Of a stretch of 64,000 nt of DNA, positions 14,554 through 25,425 are shown in pieces. The position numbers and the translations under genes were made by a program. The DNA comes from Pteria penguin. Lineage: Eukaryota > Mollusca > Bivalvia > Pterioida > Pteriidae. Below the pieces are notes generated by a model. It was not told the DNA's origin, did no database searches, and saw only the letters and a list, made by a program, of their open reading frames with translations. Each line of letters opens with the position of its first letter. Within the stretch, counting starts at the first letter, position 1. The DNA lies in assembly GCA_035048485.1 (NCBI GenBank), contig CM068593.1:3799151-3863150 (forward strand). The letters are read 5' to 3'.

Positions 14554-15332
14554 CTTTCTCTGGTGTTTTCATATTAAATCAAAACGCGCATAAAGGTCCA
14601 TATCACACACCTGAGCAATTAATAAACGAAGAAAATATCAAACTTTTTTAAGATATAACTTTTAATGCAGGCTGCTTTACTATCCTAAAACAGCACACCA
14701 ACCTTCTAGAACACTGCGATACTTTTCTCTATCTGTGTAGTTTCTATCCATTGCTCTGGTACATTCAGTTTTAGTCCAGTCTACATATCAAGTCTGAAGA
14801 AGTTTGTTATAGAAGGTTACCCACGGTGGCTCATTAGCTCCATCCTGGATCCACCCATTGAACATTCTGGCCAAAACTTCATCAACACATTTAGGGGAAC
14901 TTAGATGCTCATTTTACATAAATTACTCCGAACGTCAAACCAAATTTAGAGGTCATAACTAATCTAGTGGGTCACAACTCTACCACAGGTCACAACCCAT
15001 CTAGGGGCTACAACTTATACAGAAGTTAAAAAAATCCCTAAAAAGCATAAAATCAGAACAAGTTTCTTTAATTTTGTTCTTTTCATGATGGCTCAATCTA
15101 TCCATTTTTTGACTCAGGTAAAACATACTCACCTTCACACAGACAAAATCTCTCTTCATACTAAACTACAAACATTTTCTTTTCCTTAAGTAAGAATTAA
15201 CTACTCCATGCAGAAAAACTTAGTCACATTGCATGGTGAATGTGCATGTTGTGTGGCCTACATCAAGCCATTTCTTGAGAAATTTTAAAAATTGCAAAAT
15301 CATGGGGAAAAAAATTGTAAACAACCTGCCTT
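14554..15332. other. Unique DNA, no feature seen
   Basis: AT-rich, no open frame with recognisable similarity. The stretch 14930-15020 has three GGTCATAACT/GGTCACAACT-like motifs. Confidence 0.4.
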
Positions 15333-15605
15333 AAGTGGTTATAGTACAACCAGTGGTTAAGGTACAACCAGTGGTTACAGTACAACCAGTGGTTATAGTA
15401 CAATCAGTGGTTAAGTACAACCAGTTGTTATAGTACAACCAATAGTTATAGTACAGCCAGTGGTTATAGTACAATCAGTGGTTAAGTACAACCAGTGGTT
15501 ATAGTACAACCAATAGTTATAGTACCAGTGGTTATAGTACAATCAATGGTTATAGTACAACCAGTGGTTATGTTACAACCAGTGGTTATAGTACAACCAG
15601 TGACA
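15333..15605. repeat. 18-19-bp minisatellite
   Basis: About 14 copies of TATAGTACAACCAGTGGT with variants AATAGTTA and AATCAGTGG. Confidence 0.93.
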
Positions 15606-16394
15606 TATGAGTATGATCTCTTTGTGCGTAGGAAAGACATAAACATGAAAATATGGTACAAGAATCACAGTGTCAAAGGGAATCTCAATATCTCAGGGAG
15701 GGAGACTGGATCATCAACTTTATAGAGGTATACATTATACACTACAACCTAGTACTTATATTGGATATCAAGGCATCAGTTACATTTCTGTCTGCCTGAA
15801 TTATATACCTTCAAATCTAGGATTTTAAAAGTGTTTATACTGAATACACAATATTTCTATTCAATTCCAAGATGTTCAATATTCTTTATCTTAATATTCA
15901 ATAATTCAATATTTAGAATTTTAAATATGTAAGTTCCTCGTGTACTATGAAAAAAAAATTGAATTACATCACTTCAATGAACAAGAGTTTACATATTACC
16001 CCATATATATCTATACATGTATATAAGATGAAATAAATTGTCAATGAGATTCGGAAAGTTGAAACTGACTAAATGTGTTCAACCTTGAAGAGGTAAAGAA
16101 ACGATATTCAATTGAGATTCAACTATTCAATAAATAGTAAGAACATATAATAAACAAATATTTGAGTAGTCAAAGTGTTGGAGTTATTATTAAAACAAAC
16201 TTGTAACAATATACTGTGCTAAGAAATAATATGCAGGCAATGTACAGCAAACTGGGTACCAGTCAAGAAAATGATTTCGACTAAAGGTACCTTTGGGCGC
16301 AATGAAGTGGTATGAAAAACAAAGAGTAAATCATAAATAATGATAAGTGTAAAATATCACATGACAAACTGGCATCTGATTATATTGCACTTGT

Positions 16395-16810
16395 TTAGTC
16401 CAATAAAATCATTACATAAGTCTGTGTTAACCAATGAAATCTCTCGTATGCAGGAATTATCCAATGATGTCACTTGTAAGAAAGATGGAGAGACACAGTG
16501 ATATCTCTCGCAGTATTATCCAATGAAATAACTCCTAACAAAGGCGAAAAGTGTAATCCAATAATCACGAGTATAAAAAGTTATCTAAGGAAACCAAGCG
16601 CTACAATTGTGATCGTAATCAATGAAATCATTTGTATATTAAAAATTATCCAATGAAAACAACTGTATATTCATACTGTCCAATGAAATCATTTGTATAT
16701 TAAAAATTATCCAATGACAACAACTGCATATTCATACTGTCCAATGAAATCATTTGTATATTAGAAATTATCCAATGAAAACTACTGTATATTCAAACTG
16801 TCTCATGAAT
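16395..16810. repeat. Interspersed CCAATGA repeats, ending in a 60-bp tandem
   Basis: The words CCAATGAAAT/CCAATGATG recur about every 30 bp. From 16619 they fall into a 60-61-bp unit (AATGAAATCATTTGTATATT, then a half-unit with ACTGTATATTCATACTGTCC) repeated three times. Confidence 0.8.
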
Positions 16811-16815
16811 CTTGT

Positions 16816-17328
16816 ATAACTGCTACTGGTTCCTTTCAAGGTATCGTCAAAATCTTCAGCCAATGTAACATTGATATGATTATGAAAAACTGAATTACCT
16901 GGATAACTTACTACATTACTTTGCCATTATAATAAAAATGAAAAAGTTAATGCCTAAAACATGAGAAAAACAAAACATCATTTTAAGATATATAAAGGAA
17001 TACACTTTTTAGGTACTTCATAGAAATATGAATCAAAATTGCAGTACATGTATAACATATGAACAAAGATGTACAAACACACCAATCTTGCAATCATGTA
17101 GGTCAAATGAAGAAGAAAGTGAAGTGCACACCTTCATAAATTAAACTTTCCTTAATCCTAGGTCATTTCAAGGTCATGTAACCATATGACCTTGACAATT
17201 TTCATTTTACAGTCAAATTGAAGAAATAGCATACAAACAATTGATTGATTTGTAGAAATAACAATCTCAGTCACATATCCTAAAATGCTAGTTAAGGTCA
17301 AGGTCATAGGAGAACCTTGACGTCCCCT
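16816..17328 (-). other. Probable 3'UTR/3' flank of CACNB exon 12b
   Basis: Directly downstream of the 12b stop, AT-rich, without ORFs of note. It contains two AGGTCA/TGACCT-rich stretches (17150-17200 and 17290-17315). No strong AATAAA is visible, so the transcript end is not defined. Confidence 0.4.
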
Positions 17329-17913
17329 CTATATATCAATACTGGCCTGTTTGACCGACTGATATTTAGAGTTTCGAGTCGGAGATCCATATTTCTCCCG
17401 TTTTGCACTGTTTTCGTGTTCTCGTCTAAACTGTTCATCAAGATCAAAATTTCTATGGTCACCTCTTGTTTCAGCTGTTCGATAATGTCGTTCTGAGCGA
17501 GGATCATAGTCTCTTGAACGGTCAAAATGATCACGGTTGCTATGACGACTAGATTTATGGTCCGAGTCCCTCACACTAGTGTGATGTTTATCACGAGAAA
17601 TAACATTGTCGTCAAAAGAATCCTTCGTTCGAGTGTCATGGTGATGACCCACAAGGTCAAAAGAGTTCTCTGCAGAATCACCATGGCGACGGTGGTCAGG
17701 TGAATCATGATGTGGGTAACTGCGATTCTGAGCAACATGAGTAGATACGGTGTTATGCCTGGAAAGAGGGTTAGGTGACTGAGGGCCAGGGCGGGGGGAT
17801 TGCGTGCTTGTGGTGGAGGGATGTGTTGCACGCCAGTATGCCTCCAGAAATTCGGCTAAATGTTCACATGCATCCTCCAACTGGTTCTCATCCAACACTA
17901 CGTCAAACATATC
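17329..17913 (-). CDS. CACNB: CACNB alternative terminal exon 12b, long charged C-terminus
   Basis: Encodes 194 aa plus stop. It begins [20 protein letters not shown], then [12 protein letters not shown], the closest match to the canonical Cav-beta final GK helix. A disordered tail follows: first Ser/Thr/Pro-rich, then rich in Arg, Asp, His and Ser (runs such as [14 protein letters not shown]), ending [12 protein letters not shown]. Acceptor ccttctacag|GAT, phase 0. This is the standard long C-terminus of the family. The first AATAAA I saw downstream on this strand is far away (plus 13941-13946), with an ATTAAA at 15067-15072, so the 3'UTR may be long or use a weak signal. Confidence 0.95.
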   Translation of the reverse strand, partial: DMFDVVLDENQLEDACEHLAEFLEAYWRATHPSTTSTQSPRPGPQSPNPLSRHNTVSTHVAQNRSYPHHDSPDHRRHGDSAENSFDLVGHHHDTRTKDSFDDNVISRDKHHTSVRDSDHKSSRHSNRDHFDRSRDYDPRSERHYRTAETRGDHRNFDLDEQFRREHENSAKREKYGSPTRNSKYQSVKQASIDI

Positions 17914-19072
17914 CTGTAGAAGGAAGCATTAGAAGGTTAGAGAGTTACATGCAAAATGGCCATCAGTGTTTCTACCGAACACAAAGACTATGAACTTAGC
18001 ATGAACTATTGTTTAATAAAACTTTCATAAAACTGGTAAGACTGATTTCCTATACTGGTTCGATTGATCTACTATATGTATGTAAAACTGATTTAAGAAA
18101 AAAAAAAAAAAAAAAAAAAGGCAGAATTTGTCCCCTATACAAAACTGACAGGTCTTATCTTAAGTACAGAACTGAGCAATAAATTACTTGTTTATGTGAG
18201 AATACTATCTAAATAATTTTACAGAAAATGCACAATGAATTAGTATCATGAAAAAGGTCATTTATATCAATACACAGAGCCACCAATATCTTAAACAAAC
18301 TGGCCAACCAGGGAATCAGCACACATAGGCAGGAGGTAATCCACATCTTAAACGATGCTAACTAGGGAATCAAACCCAGACCCACTGCAATGCCTTTTGA
18401 TGTCAGATTTAGAAAATGAAGGGTATTTTGATTACAATTATACCAGAACATCACTGAATCAAAAGGCTAAAATGTATGTCATTGTGACCTTCACCTTTGT
18501 ACTTTAACATCTTCATTTCTATTCATATCCATCCTTAACTTTGGCCAATTTTTGAGGAAAATCAGGAAATTTTAACTTCTGAACGGAAGTTTCGGGTCAC
18601 ACACTCTCACACACACAAACGAGAAAAATATCACACGTTTTTGTAAGGGTACAGAAACCTTATAGGACATCTAGAAATAAGATAAAGCAAAAGAAGAAAT
18701 AGGATGAACTGATACGTTATAAAAGATGATAAACATCAACTTTATGTGAAATCTTAGGCAACATTTATCAGTGTCTAAAACTAAAACATTTTGAGGTCTG
18801 ATACTGGAGACTTGGACACCCTGAATGTTTCTATGTACCAGGTAGTTTCTGTTTTATCTTTTGGTTTAATAGTTTTGTCAACCTGTAAAATTATAATGTA
18901 TCAGACTTTTTTTTGGCCAAACCTGTGTCAAATGCTTTGTTTGGGGATAGACTATTTCTCAAACATGGAAGATTTTGTCAAATGTTTGCTTTTGCCTAAG
19001 CTGCAAGTCAGGGCTTTTGTTTGGGCATAGACATTTGGTCAAAAATGGGAAATTACATCTGATATTTCTGGT
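17914..19072 (-). other. Interval between alternative last exons 12a and 12b
   Basis: Holds the probable 3'UTR of 12a (ATTAAA at plus 18865-18870), a poly-A tract (18098-18119) and a degraded tRNA-like/SINE-like patch (about 18300-18400). Nothing else recognised. Confidence 0.4.
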
Positions 19073-19315
19073 CTAATATGCGAGACTTTTGCTTCGTTTT
19101 GGGTGATGTGAATGAGAGTGGTGGTGGTGGTGACCATGGTGATAGTGGTGGGAGTGGTGGCTATGATCATGTCGGTGGATTGGGAAAGGAGAGGGGGGTC
19201 GGGAGGGAGAAAGATTCGGCTGTCGTGTTGCTCTCCAATAGCACTCAAGATAATAATCAAGTGAATCACAAGCCTCGTCAACCTGGTTCTCATCTAAAAT
19301 GAGGTCAAACATGTC
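19073..19315 (-). CDS. CACNB: CACNB alternative terminal exon 12a, His-rich C-terminus
   Basis: Encodes 80 aa plus stop. It starts DMFDLILDENQVDEACDSLD, then YYLECYWRATRQP, homologous to the last GK helix, and ends in a tail with about 18 His in 26 residues and final PKRSKSLAY. Acceptor gcttttttcag|GAC, phase 0. An ATTAAA on this strand (plus 18865-18870) lies about 200 nt past the stop and could be its polyadenylation signal. It duplicates the start of 12b and cannot be spliced in series with it, because it has its own stop. It must therefore be an alternative end, or a non-used duplicate. The intact frame, acceptor and conserved helix favour use. Confidence 0.82.
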   Translation of the reverse strand, partial: DMFDLILDENQVDEACDSLDYYLECYWRATRQPNLSPSRPPSPFPIHRHDHSHHSHHYHHGHHHHHSHSHHPKRSKSLAY

Positions 19316-19819
19316 CTGAAAAAAGCAAAGTTTCCATCTGGTTAAAAATCACCATCCTGAAAACCCTTTCTCTCTATAGAAGCTTTGTAAGAAAGAGTTT
19401 GTACATATATCATCAACTAAGGAAACTCAATGATGATTCAATATTTAGACTGTACAACTTATATCATCAATGTTGACTTAATATTGAAAAGCGTGTATTA
19501 TATTCAAACTTATGTTTATTCAACAATTAAATGGACATTCAACATATATAAATGTAGACTCAACGCTCCAATGGGTAAGCAATGTATTTGTTGATTCCAA
19601 ACTGAAATGGGCATTCAATGTATATTGTAGTTGTTGACTCAATGTTGAAATAATGGTTGATTTGAAATTTGAATAGATTTTCAAGCACACAATTCTACAA
19701 ACTGTAAAATCAGATGATATGAATAAAGACCTTAATCACATGGTGAAAGTTCATGAACATGGATCAGAGTCATCACACACTGACTTGTCATATCAAACAA
19801 TTGTTGGAAGTATGAAGCT

Positions 19820-20300
19820 GCAGCACTAAAGCATTAAAAAATATGGCCTGGGCTGTGTATCCTTGACCTTGAAGATACTACACTTGGTCAAGCTAATGAT
19901 AGACTGCTTAGTCACAACAAACAACTGTGTCAAGTAAGAAGCTGCAGAATCAAAACATAAGAAAATATGGCCTAGATCAGGAAACACCATTGATGTTTTC
20001 CATAACCTTGACTCTGAAGCCAAGACCCTGGGGTCAAGGTCATGATACACCATCTCGACATAAGTAACAAATCTGCTAAGTATGGTACATGAAAACAAAA
20101 GTATTACAAATATGTAATATAAAACAAGAATGTCCACAACTGCCTTCTCCTTGGAGCCAAGACCTAGGGCATGACACACCAACTTGTCATGAGGAACAAC
20201 TGTACCAAGCATAAAACTCTACAATAAAACATTAAAAAGACATGACCAGGACTAGTGGACAGACAGACGGACCTGCCATACTATAATACATCCCTTCAAA
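19820..20300. repeat. Dispersed AGGTCA-rich element
   Basis: Three internally similar copies of a stretch containing AAAATATGGCC..TGACC and CAACTGT..CAAGTAAGAAGCTGCAG. The end has GGACAGACAGACGGACC and ATAATACATCCC, shared with 11830-11880 and resembling the ends at 47995 and 61090. Confidence 0.6.
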
Positions 20301-20849
20301 AGATGACCATTTCAAAAAATCGAGAAGCCATCATGAATTTGCAATGATTGGTGGATATATTTTAACCTCCAATGTAATGAACTAAGAAAATATGTTTGTT
20401 ACTTATTCATACTTTTTTTTATATTGAAGGCTAGGAATGTAACATAATTAAGGAAATTAAGAAAAATCCATGTAATTTCTGGAAACAAGTACAAATCTCT
20501 CATACAAATTTGCATTTGCCACTTCTTCAAATACGTAAAATTCCCATTGAATATATTTCTTAATGATTTATTTTATGTCACATGTACATGCCGGCAGTAG
20601 ATTGTTAAAAGTGAAACATAGTGTACTGTAATGAAATAAATATCCTGTAGAAATGAGTAAATGTGTGATCATTTTGGAGATAATGAATAAAAATATATCA
20701 TATAATATATGTGTATATTAAATTTGTGAAGTTGCTCAGTATGTTGATTCTCTCTCACTGCTTTATGCCCCTTAGAAAATTACTTATAAATCTCATGTAC
20801 AAAGTGTGAATTTCAATACTGTTGTCAGTCACAGCAAGATTCTCTAACT

Positions 20850-21027
20850 GCTTTATGCAAGCCAGTGTAGCACCAGTAGATGAGGTGCTCAACTCGTGAC
20901 CAGGAGGCCTGGGTTCAATTCCCGCCATGGGTGCCACGGGATGGTCCATAGCAATTTATAGATTTCTAAGCGTTGCATCGGACAGATGCCGACACCATAT
21001 ACCTGAAATAATTGTGGAGTGAATCAC
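20850..21027 (+). mobile_element. Degraded tRNA-derived SINE
   Basis: The tRNA-like head (CTGGGTTCAATTCCCGCC box B) is followed, after an internal deletion, by CGTTGCATCGGACAGATGCC, then ACCATATACCTGAAATAATTG. This is the 3' core of the same family. Confidence 0.75.
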
Positions 21028-21149
21028 CCCACATTATGCCGTATGAAGCGGTGACGGCACATAGCAATTACCCTGTTTGTTTGTCATGTGTTTGCTTCTT
21101 GTATGTCACATCTAGTTCATTTCACTTCAATAATTATGGCATCAGAAAT

Positions 21150-21340
21150 TTTTACCTATACACAAAACCCAAGCTTGGGAGTGAGGGATCTTTATTGTAC
21201 CAACTTCTACAGTGACACGGTACTTTAGATATCTACCGCCTCAATGGCAAGACAAAACATTAAAGGGACTTGAACCCTAAACCTTTGTACTTCCTGTGAC
21301 AGGCATTCAAGCCGAGCCAGTGGTAAGAAGTACAGCCTAT
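21150..21340 (-). mobile_element. Degraded tRNA-derived SINE, minus orientation
   Basis: Contains GTGAGGGATCTTTATTGTAC and a diverged tRNA-like end (GACTTGAACCCTAAACC). No target duplication found. Confidence 0.55.
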
Positions 21341-21610
21341 ACCTTTAGCTTGCTCAGCCACCAGATATGAGTAACACATAAATACAATATCTTGTTGGTG
21401 AAATGTTCAACTCCCACTGATCTTTACTCGCATCTAAAACGGCCTATTGTGACCCGAAATAATCAAAAACTCTTTGTTGCAATGATGAAATACAGTTTTA
21501 AATGTAGATAAAATGAGTGAAGTTAACAAGATTAATACATTGTGATGAATCTATAAAGTGACGGTGAAAATTACAAAAAAAAAAATTAGAATATATGATT
21601 AGTCACTCAC

Positions 21611-21643
21611 GTCTGTTGCTGTAAAGGTAATGGGGTCAACACC
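21611..21643 (-). CDS. CACNB: CACNB exon 11: 33-nt cassette microexon (predicted)
   Basis: A 33-nt open segment encoding GVDPITFTATD lies between exon 10 and the terminal exons. It has a pyrimidine-rich acceptor (cttctttttacatag|GGT) and a consensus donor (GAC|gtgagt), phase 0 both sides. Its length is a multiple of three, so it can be skipped or included without a frameshift. It would add 11 residues in the loop between KLNQCSQ and DMFD in the GK fold. I know of no counterpart in the common vertebrate isoforms, so inclusion is inferred from splice signals and phase only. Confidence 0.6.
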
Positions 21644-22148
21644 CTATGTAAAAAGAAGACCTTAATATGTCAAGTTTTACCCAACCTAACTACAGACAAG
21701 GATCAAATTGAGGATGAGCCAGGTATTTCACCATTCTGATTATGCGATTTTCAATGATTTAAATTTAACTATGAAATCAGTACAATCATACAGAATTCAT
21801 ATGATAATTTCTATTAACTTTTTTCAATAAAGACTGAAAACAAACAAGAGATTTGAACTTAAATTAAACTTTCAAAAGTTTAAAATTTTGAAAAGGTAAT
21901 TGATTTGTTCAATTATACTGATTTGTATTAAAAGAATTCTAGATCATACTTGCGTCACCAAATATATAACTTGCTAATACCTCAAAGATCTTAGAATGAG
22001 AAAGTATTAATAAACCCACCCACCGCCCTCCTGACACGACCTCTTTTGTTGTTGTATACATACACATGACTGGACCTGTCTGGTTTTACACTCAATACAT
22101 ATACATGACTGAACCTGCCCCCACTCTTGTTTTTCACCCCATACTTAC
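21644..22148 (-). other. CACNB intron 10
   Basis: AT-rich intron with a near-duplicate ACACATGACTGGACCTG/ATACATGACTGAACCTG motif (22060-22125). No other feature. Confidence 0.6.
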
Positions 22149-22244
22149 CTGACTGCACTGGTTCAATTTATCTGCTGCTACTAACTGTACATTCATGTTT
22201 CTACTTTGAGATTTGCCCCGAGATTTGATTAATCGCTGTAATAC
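22149..22244 (-). CDS. CACNB: CACNB exon 10: GK-like domain
   Basis: Encodes [20 protein letters not shown], then [12 protein letters not shown] (32 aa). Acceptor ttacag|GTA, donor CAG|gtaagt, phase 0 both sides. It can therefore join directly to 12a or 12b, or through the 33-nt exon 11. In vertebrate family members the residues after KLxQC run straight into the MFDxxLDENQ motif. Confidence 0.98.
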
Positions 22245-23025
22245 CTGTAATGTGAATTGCTCATGTGATTTCTGTTCTAAATTAGTTTTTGTTTTCTGCA
22301 ATTCCAATTTCAATGTTTATCACTTAAGATGCTGTAAACATAGGGTTTACATGAACCTTTCTGCTTCTTGAATTCAATATAATGTGAGATATAATATGTT
22401 TTCTCAATCAACAAAGTACATAAGTGAAGTATGTAACGGAGTTATATCCCCTTTGTGGGGTCACCATGGTGACCTCTAATTTCTTTATATTGTTATATTT
22501 TCATTATTGTCCTTCACTTCCCTTAATTATATATCAGTTTACATAGAGCTGTCTTGCAGAACAGCTATGCTATATCCAAGGAAAGATAACTCTTTATTAC
22601 AAAAAGACTCAATATTTTATATTTTCCACTTATATTTAATGAAGTTCATTCTAATGGCCATTTTCTTGCAACTTAACTGTAATACAATTGATATCATTCA
22701 AATTTTTGATGTAATACATGAGGATCTACAGTAATATAACCCCATGGTACATTGTAACTTGTAGTACACCATCATTCACATAAGACATAACCATTTAACC
22801 CCACTTCCTCCCATTCCATGACCAATCAAAACATTCTACATGATTTAAATAATGAATTTCATACATTTAGTATTCCCCTAACTGTAAATTGCCATTTTTG
22901 AAGATGACTTAAACCACATCACCATATCACATGATCTTCATTAACATTTGGCCATTAATGGTGAGAAAACTATCGAGAGACTTGCCTTTTGGTCAATTTC
23001 TTAAGACAATATTTTTGCAACTCAC
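22245..23025 (-). other. CACNB intron 9
   Basis: AT-rich intron carrying the 16-bp GGTCACCATGGTGACC palindrome. Nothing else recognised. Confidence 0.6.
22459..22474. promoter_or_regulatory. Perfect 16-bp palindrome resembling an RFX X-box
   Basis: GGTCACCATGGTGACC. Both half-sites fit GTNRCC separated by AT. Located in CACNB intron 9, 215 bp upstream of exon 10. Confidence 0.3.
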
Positions 23026-23177
23026 CTTTGGTGAAGCTATTTTAACATATACCACAATAGGAGCTAGAGAGGTCTTTGCTAATTGAGAAGGGTGATTAAT
23101 GGTGTCACAGTCTAGTACCACCAGCTGCAGAGACCGTGCCAGGTCAAAGATCCGTTCAATCTCCACCTGTACCTCCC
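23026..23177 (-). CDS. CACNB: CACNB exon 9: GK-like domain
   Basis: Encodes [20 protein letters not shown], then [20 protein letters not shown] and [11 protein letters not shown]. Acceptor tttatctag|GG, donor AAG|gtgagt, phase 0. A Cys replaces the usual Ala in the vertebrate LDADTINHP motif. Confidence 0.98.
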
Positions 23178-23453
23178 CTAGATAAAGAAAATCATAACAT
23201 TTATGCTGCAGTACCATGAAAACAATACACAATAACACTCACCCATGACCAAGTTAATATACAGAAATAATGAAAAAATGACATCTGACTTAGCTGTATG
23301 CGAAAGGTCGCTATGGAAATACAAAAAATAAGCACATAAAAAGACAAAAATATTTGATTGCCATGCAGTTATGGTAGTTACTCAGGAAAGCCAACTGAAA
23401 TGACAATAGTTACTCCAGAAAGCCAACTGAAATGACAATAGATACTCAGTGAA

Positions 23454-23605
23454 CAGGGTTTGAAATCAGCAGTCACCCAAACGTCAAAAACAACCGAAAA
23501 CCTCTTTGGGCAACCTGAAGTTTTGGTAAATATATTATATAGTGGAGGTCCTCCAAATTTTCTTTAAATTTGCCAATTTGAAGGCTAAAAACATTTTGAG
23601 CCCTG
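23454..23605. mobile_element. hAT-like MITE in CACNB intron 8
   Basis: Starts CAGGGTTTGAAATCAGCAGT and ends TTTTGAGCCCTG, giving CAGGG terminal inverted repeats. The internal sequence AAATTTGCCAATTTGAAGG is shared with copies at 51575 and 61713. Only the ends suggest hAT; there is no coding capacity. Confidence 0.7.
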
Positions 23606-23932
23606 AATTAATGTGGTTAACTGCTTTATAGTTTAGCAAACTTCTGAAGCCATATAAAGTGAAATGTTCTCATTCCAGTTGTCATTCCTCCAAGGACCGT
23701 TTCTGCTTGTTATTCGTTATTACTATGTCAGAAAAAACATTATCTTGAAAACAAACAAGACAAAGGATTGTGCCACCTAAAAATAAGCAAAGGTCCTTAA
23801 GTATCCAAAATGATATTAAATTTTAAGTTTAAATCCAATAGGATAGCTAATCCATATCTAGACATGTGTACATCAGTATTACTTAAGGGTAATCCTGCTT
23901 TATGAAGGTGACTCGCCAAGGTCATTACATAC

Positions 23933-24036
23933 CTATCCCTGTGGTTCGACTGTTTATCAGACCTCTTCGACTTGGGTTATTGAGTAAGGATCGCTTCGCC
24001 AAAGAAATATCTGCCGTCACCCGAGTAATGATGATT
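23933..24036 (-). CDS. CACNB: CACNB exon 8: GK-like domain
   Basis: Encodes [20 protein letters not shown] followed by [14 protein letters not shown]. The [13 protein letters not shown] motif is diagnostic of Cav-beta. Acceptor tatctttcag|A, donor ATAG|gtatgt, phase 1. The end ([13 protein letters not shown]) is shorter than the vertebrate loop before the EVQxEIERIF helix. Confidence 0.97.
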
Positions 24037-24500
24037 CTGAAAGATATTTAAATGAACTCTTGAACAAGACAATACCAATATGAGATTTTCATAGTTTGTT
24101 TCCTCAATTTCATAATTTTGATCTTGACTAAGGCTTTTTTTCTTTCTTTTTTAAGTAATGAATTGAGTTCTCTGTGAATGGTGAAACATTGAAATGAGAA
24201 ATGCATTTTCATCGAAAATAAATTCTTTTCACGTTAAAAAGTTTTGTGTTAAAAGTTTTCATAAATATAAACCTTTACCACTAGAATGTCATCAATTCAT
24301 AAAAAAGAAAAAACACTGACAACAGTATCAACCATGAAAAGTTTTCTTTTAAAGCGTTGACAAGGTTCATATACTATCCATTGTGATCTTGACCTTTGAC
24401 TTTGAAATTGAATAGAAATCATCCTCTCCCCAAGGCCAACATTTTTGGAAGATTCGACGATCCCCTCCCCCCCCACACACACACTATCATTCATTGTTAC

Positions 24501-24640
24501 CTTCCTTCAAAGCGATGTTTGAGGAAATCAAATAACGCTTTCTGCATCATGTCTGTCACCTCGTAACCTTTTAGTGATGGACCAATCAAAACCACTGGAC
24601 GCATTGAAGGCACGACTTCATAAGGTGGTACTGTTTCATT
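24501..24640 (-). CDS. CACNB: CACNB exon 7: start of GK-like domain
   Basis: Starts [20 protein letters not shown], continues [20 protein letters not shown] and ends KHRFEG plus 2 nt. This is the most conserved Cav-beta stretch and contributes to the alpha-interaction-domain binding groove. Acceptor ttgttctgtag|AAT; donor GGAAG|gtaaca, phase 2. Confidence 0.98.
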
Positions 24641-25180
24641 CTACAGAACAAAAAAAGAATCTTAATTATACAACATTCGGTGAAATACATCTTACACTAT
24701 TACATTCCATATTCTGAAGGAGTATGCTCATTAATAGATACGGTCAAACCTTGATAATCAATTGTCGAAGAAAAGTATACGAATTCATTCCCCACAACAT
24801 TTCTATATATTTCAAGCCATACATATACTAAATCTTGTAATCCTGAGATTTGAAAACTCTGTAAACTTGAAATCATATTCAAGTCCCACTAATAAACTGT
24901 ACAGTATACGTACTTCATGTGGCATATGCGAAAAGAAGACATGGGTGCAATAAATGATGGATTACAAATATCAGTTGGTATGTGACAGGCTGTCTTAAAT
25001 GCTGAACAGATTGTAAGGTCCATAAGAATATCACAACATTAGAAACCACAAGACATCTAACCCATACATCCAGCTTCTTTAGCTAATTTTACTCTTGCCA
25101 ATAATTTTCAAAAAGAGAGACAACTCTGCCAATATTGTATACCATGTGAACAAATGAAATATTTGTCCACTAACGTACAC

Positions 25181-25425
25181 AATCATCAGTAAGATTGACT
25201 GATTGATTGATCACTGATTTACGTCACTCCACAATTATTTTACGTATATGGTGACAGCATCTGCCCGATGCATTACACAGAAATCTATACCTTTGTAACG
25301 GATCCATCCAAAGCAGTGAGGGGTTCTTCGAAAGACACAACACGTGGGAGTAGAACTCAGGACCTTTTGATCATAAGCAAAGTATCTCATTAACTAGGCC
25401 ACAACGGCTTCAATCATCAATAAGA
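25181..25425 (-). mobile_element. tRNA-derived SINE with target duplication, in CACNB intron 6
   Basis: Same family, with internal deletions. Flanked by AATCATCAGTAAGA (25181-25194) and AATCATCAATAAGA (25412-25425), one mismatch. GATTGATTGATC tail at left, diverged tRNA-like head at right. Confidence 0.85.

Larger units (their letters stand above)
19316..21610 (-). other. CACNB intron between exon 11 and exon 12a
   Basis: Contains loosely repeated TTGACTCAATGTTGAAAT-like motifs (19430-19680), an AGGTCA-type dispersed repeat (19820-20300) and two degraded SINEs. No further exon was recognised. Confidence 0.6.

Noticed and set aside
14354..14572. Phe-rich membrane-like small protein
   Set aside because: Translation of an A-rich low-complexity tract; no supporting signals.
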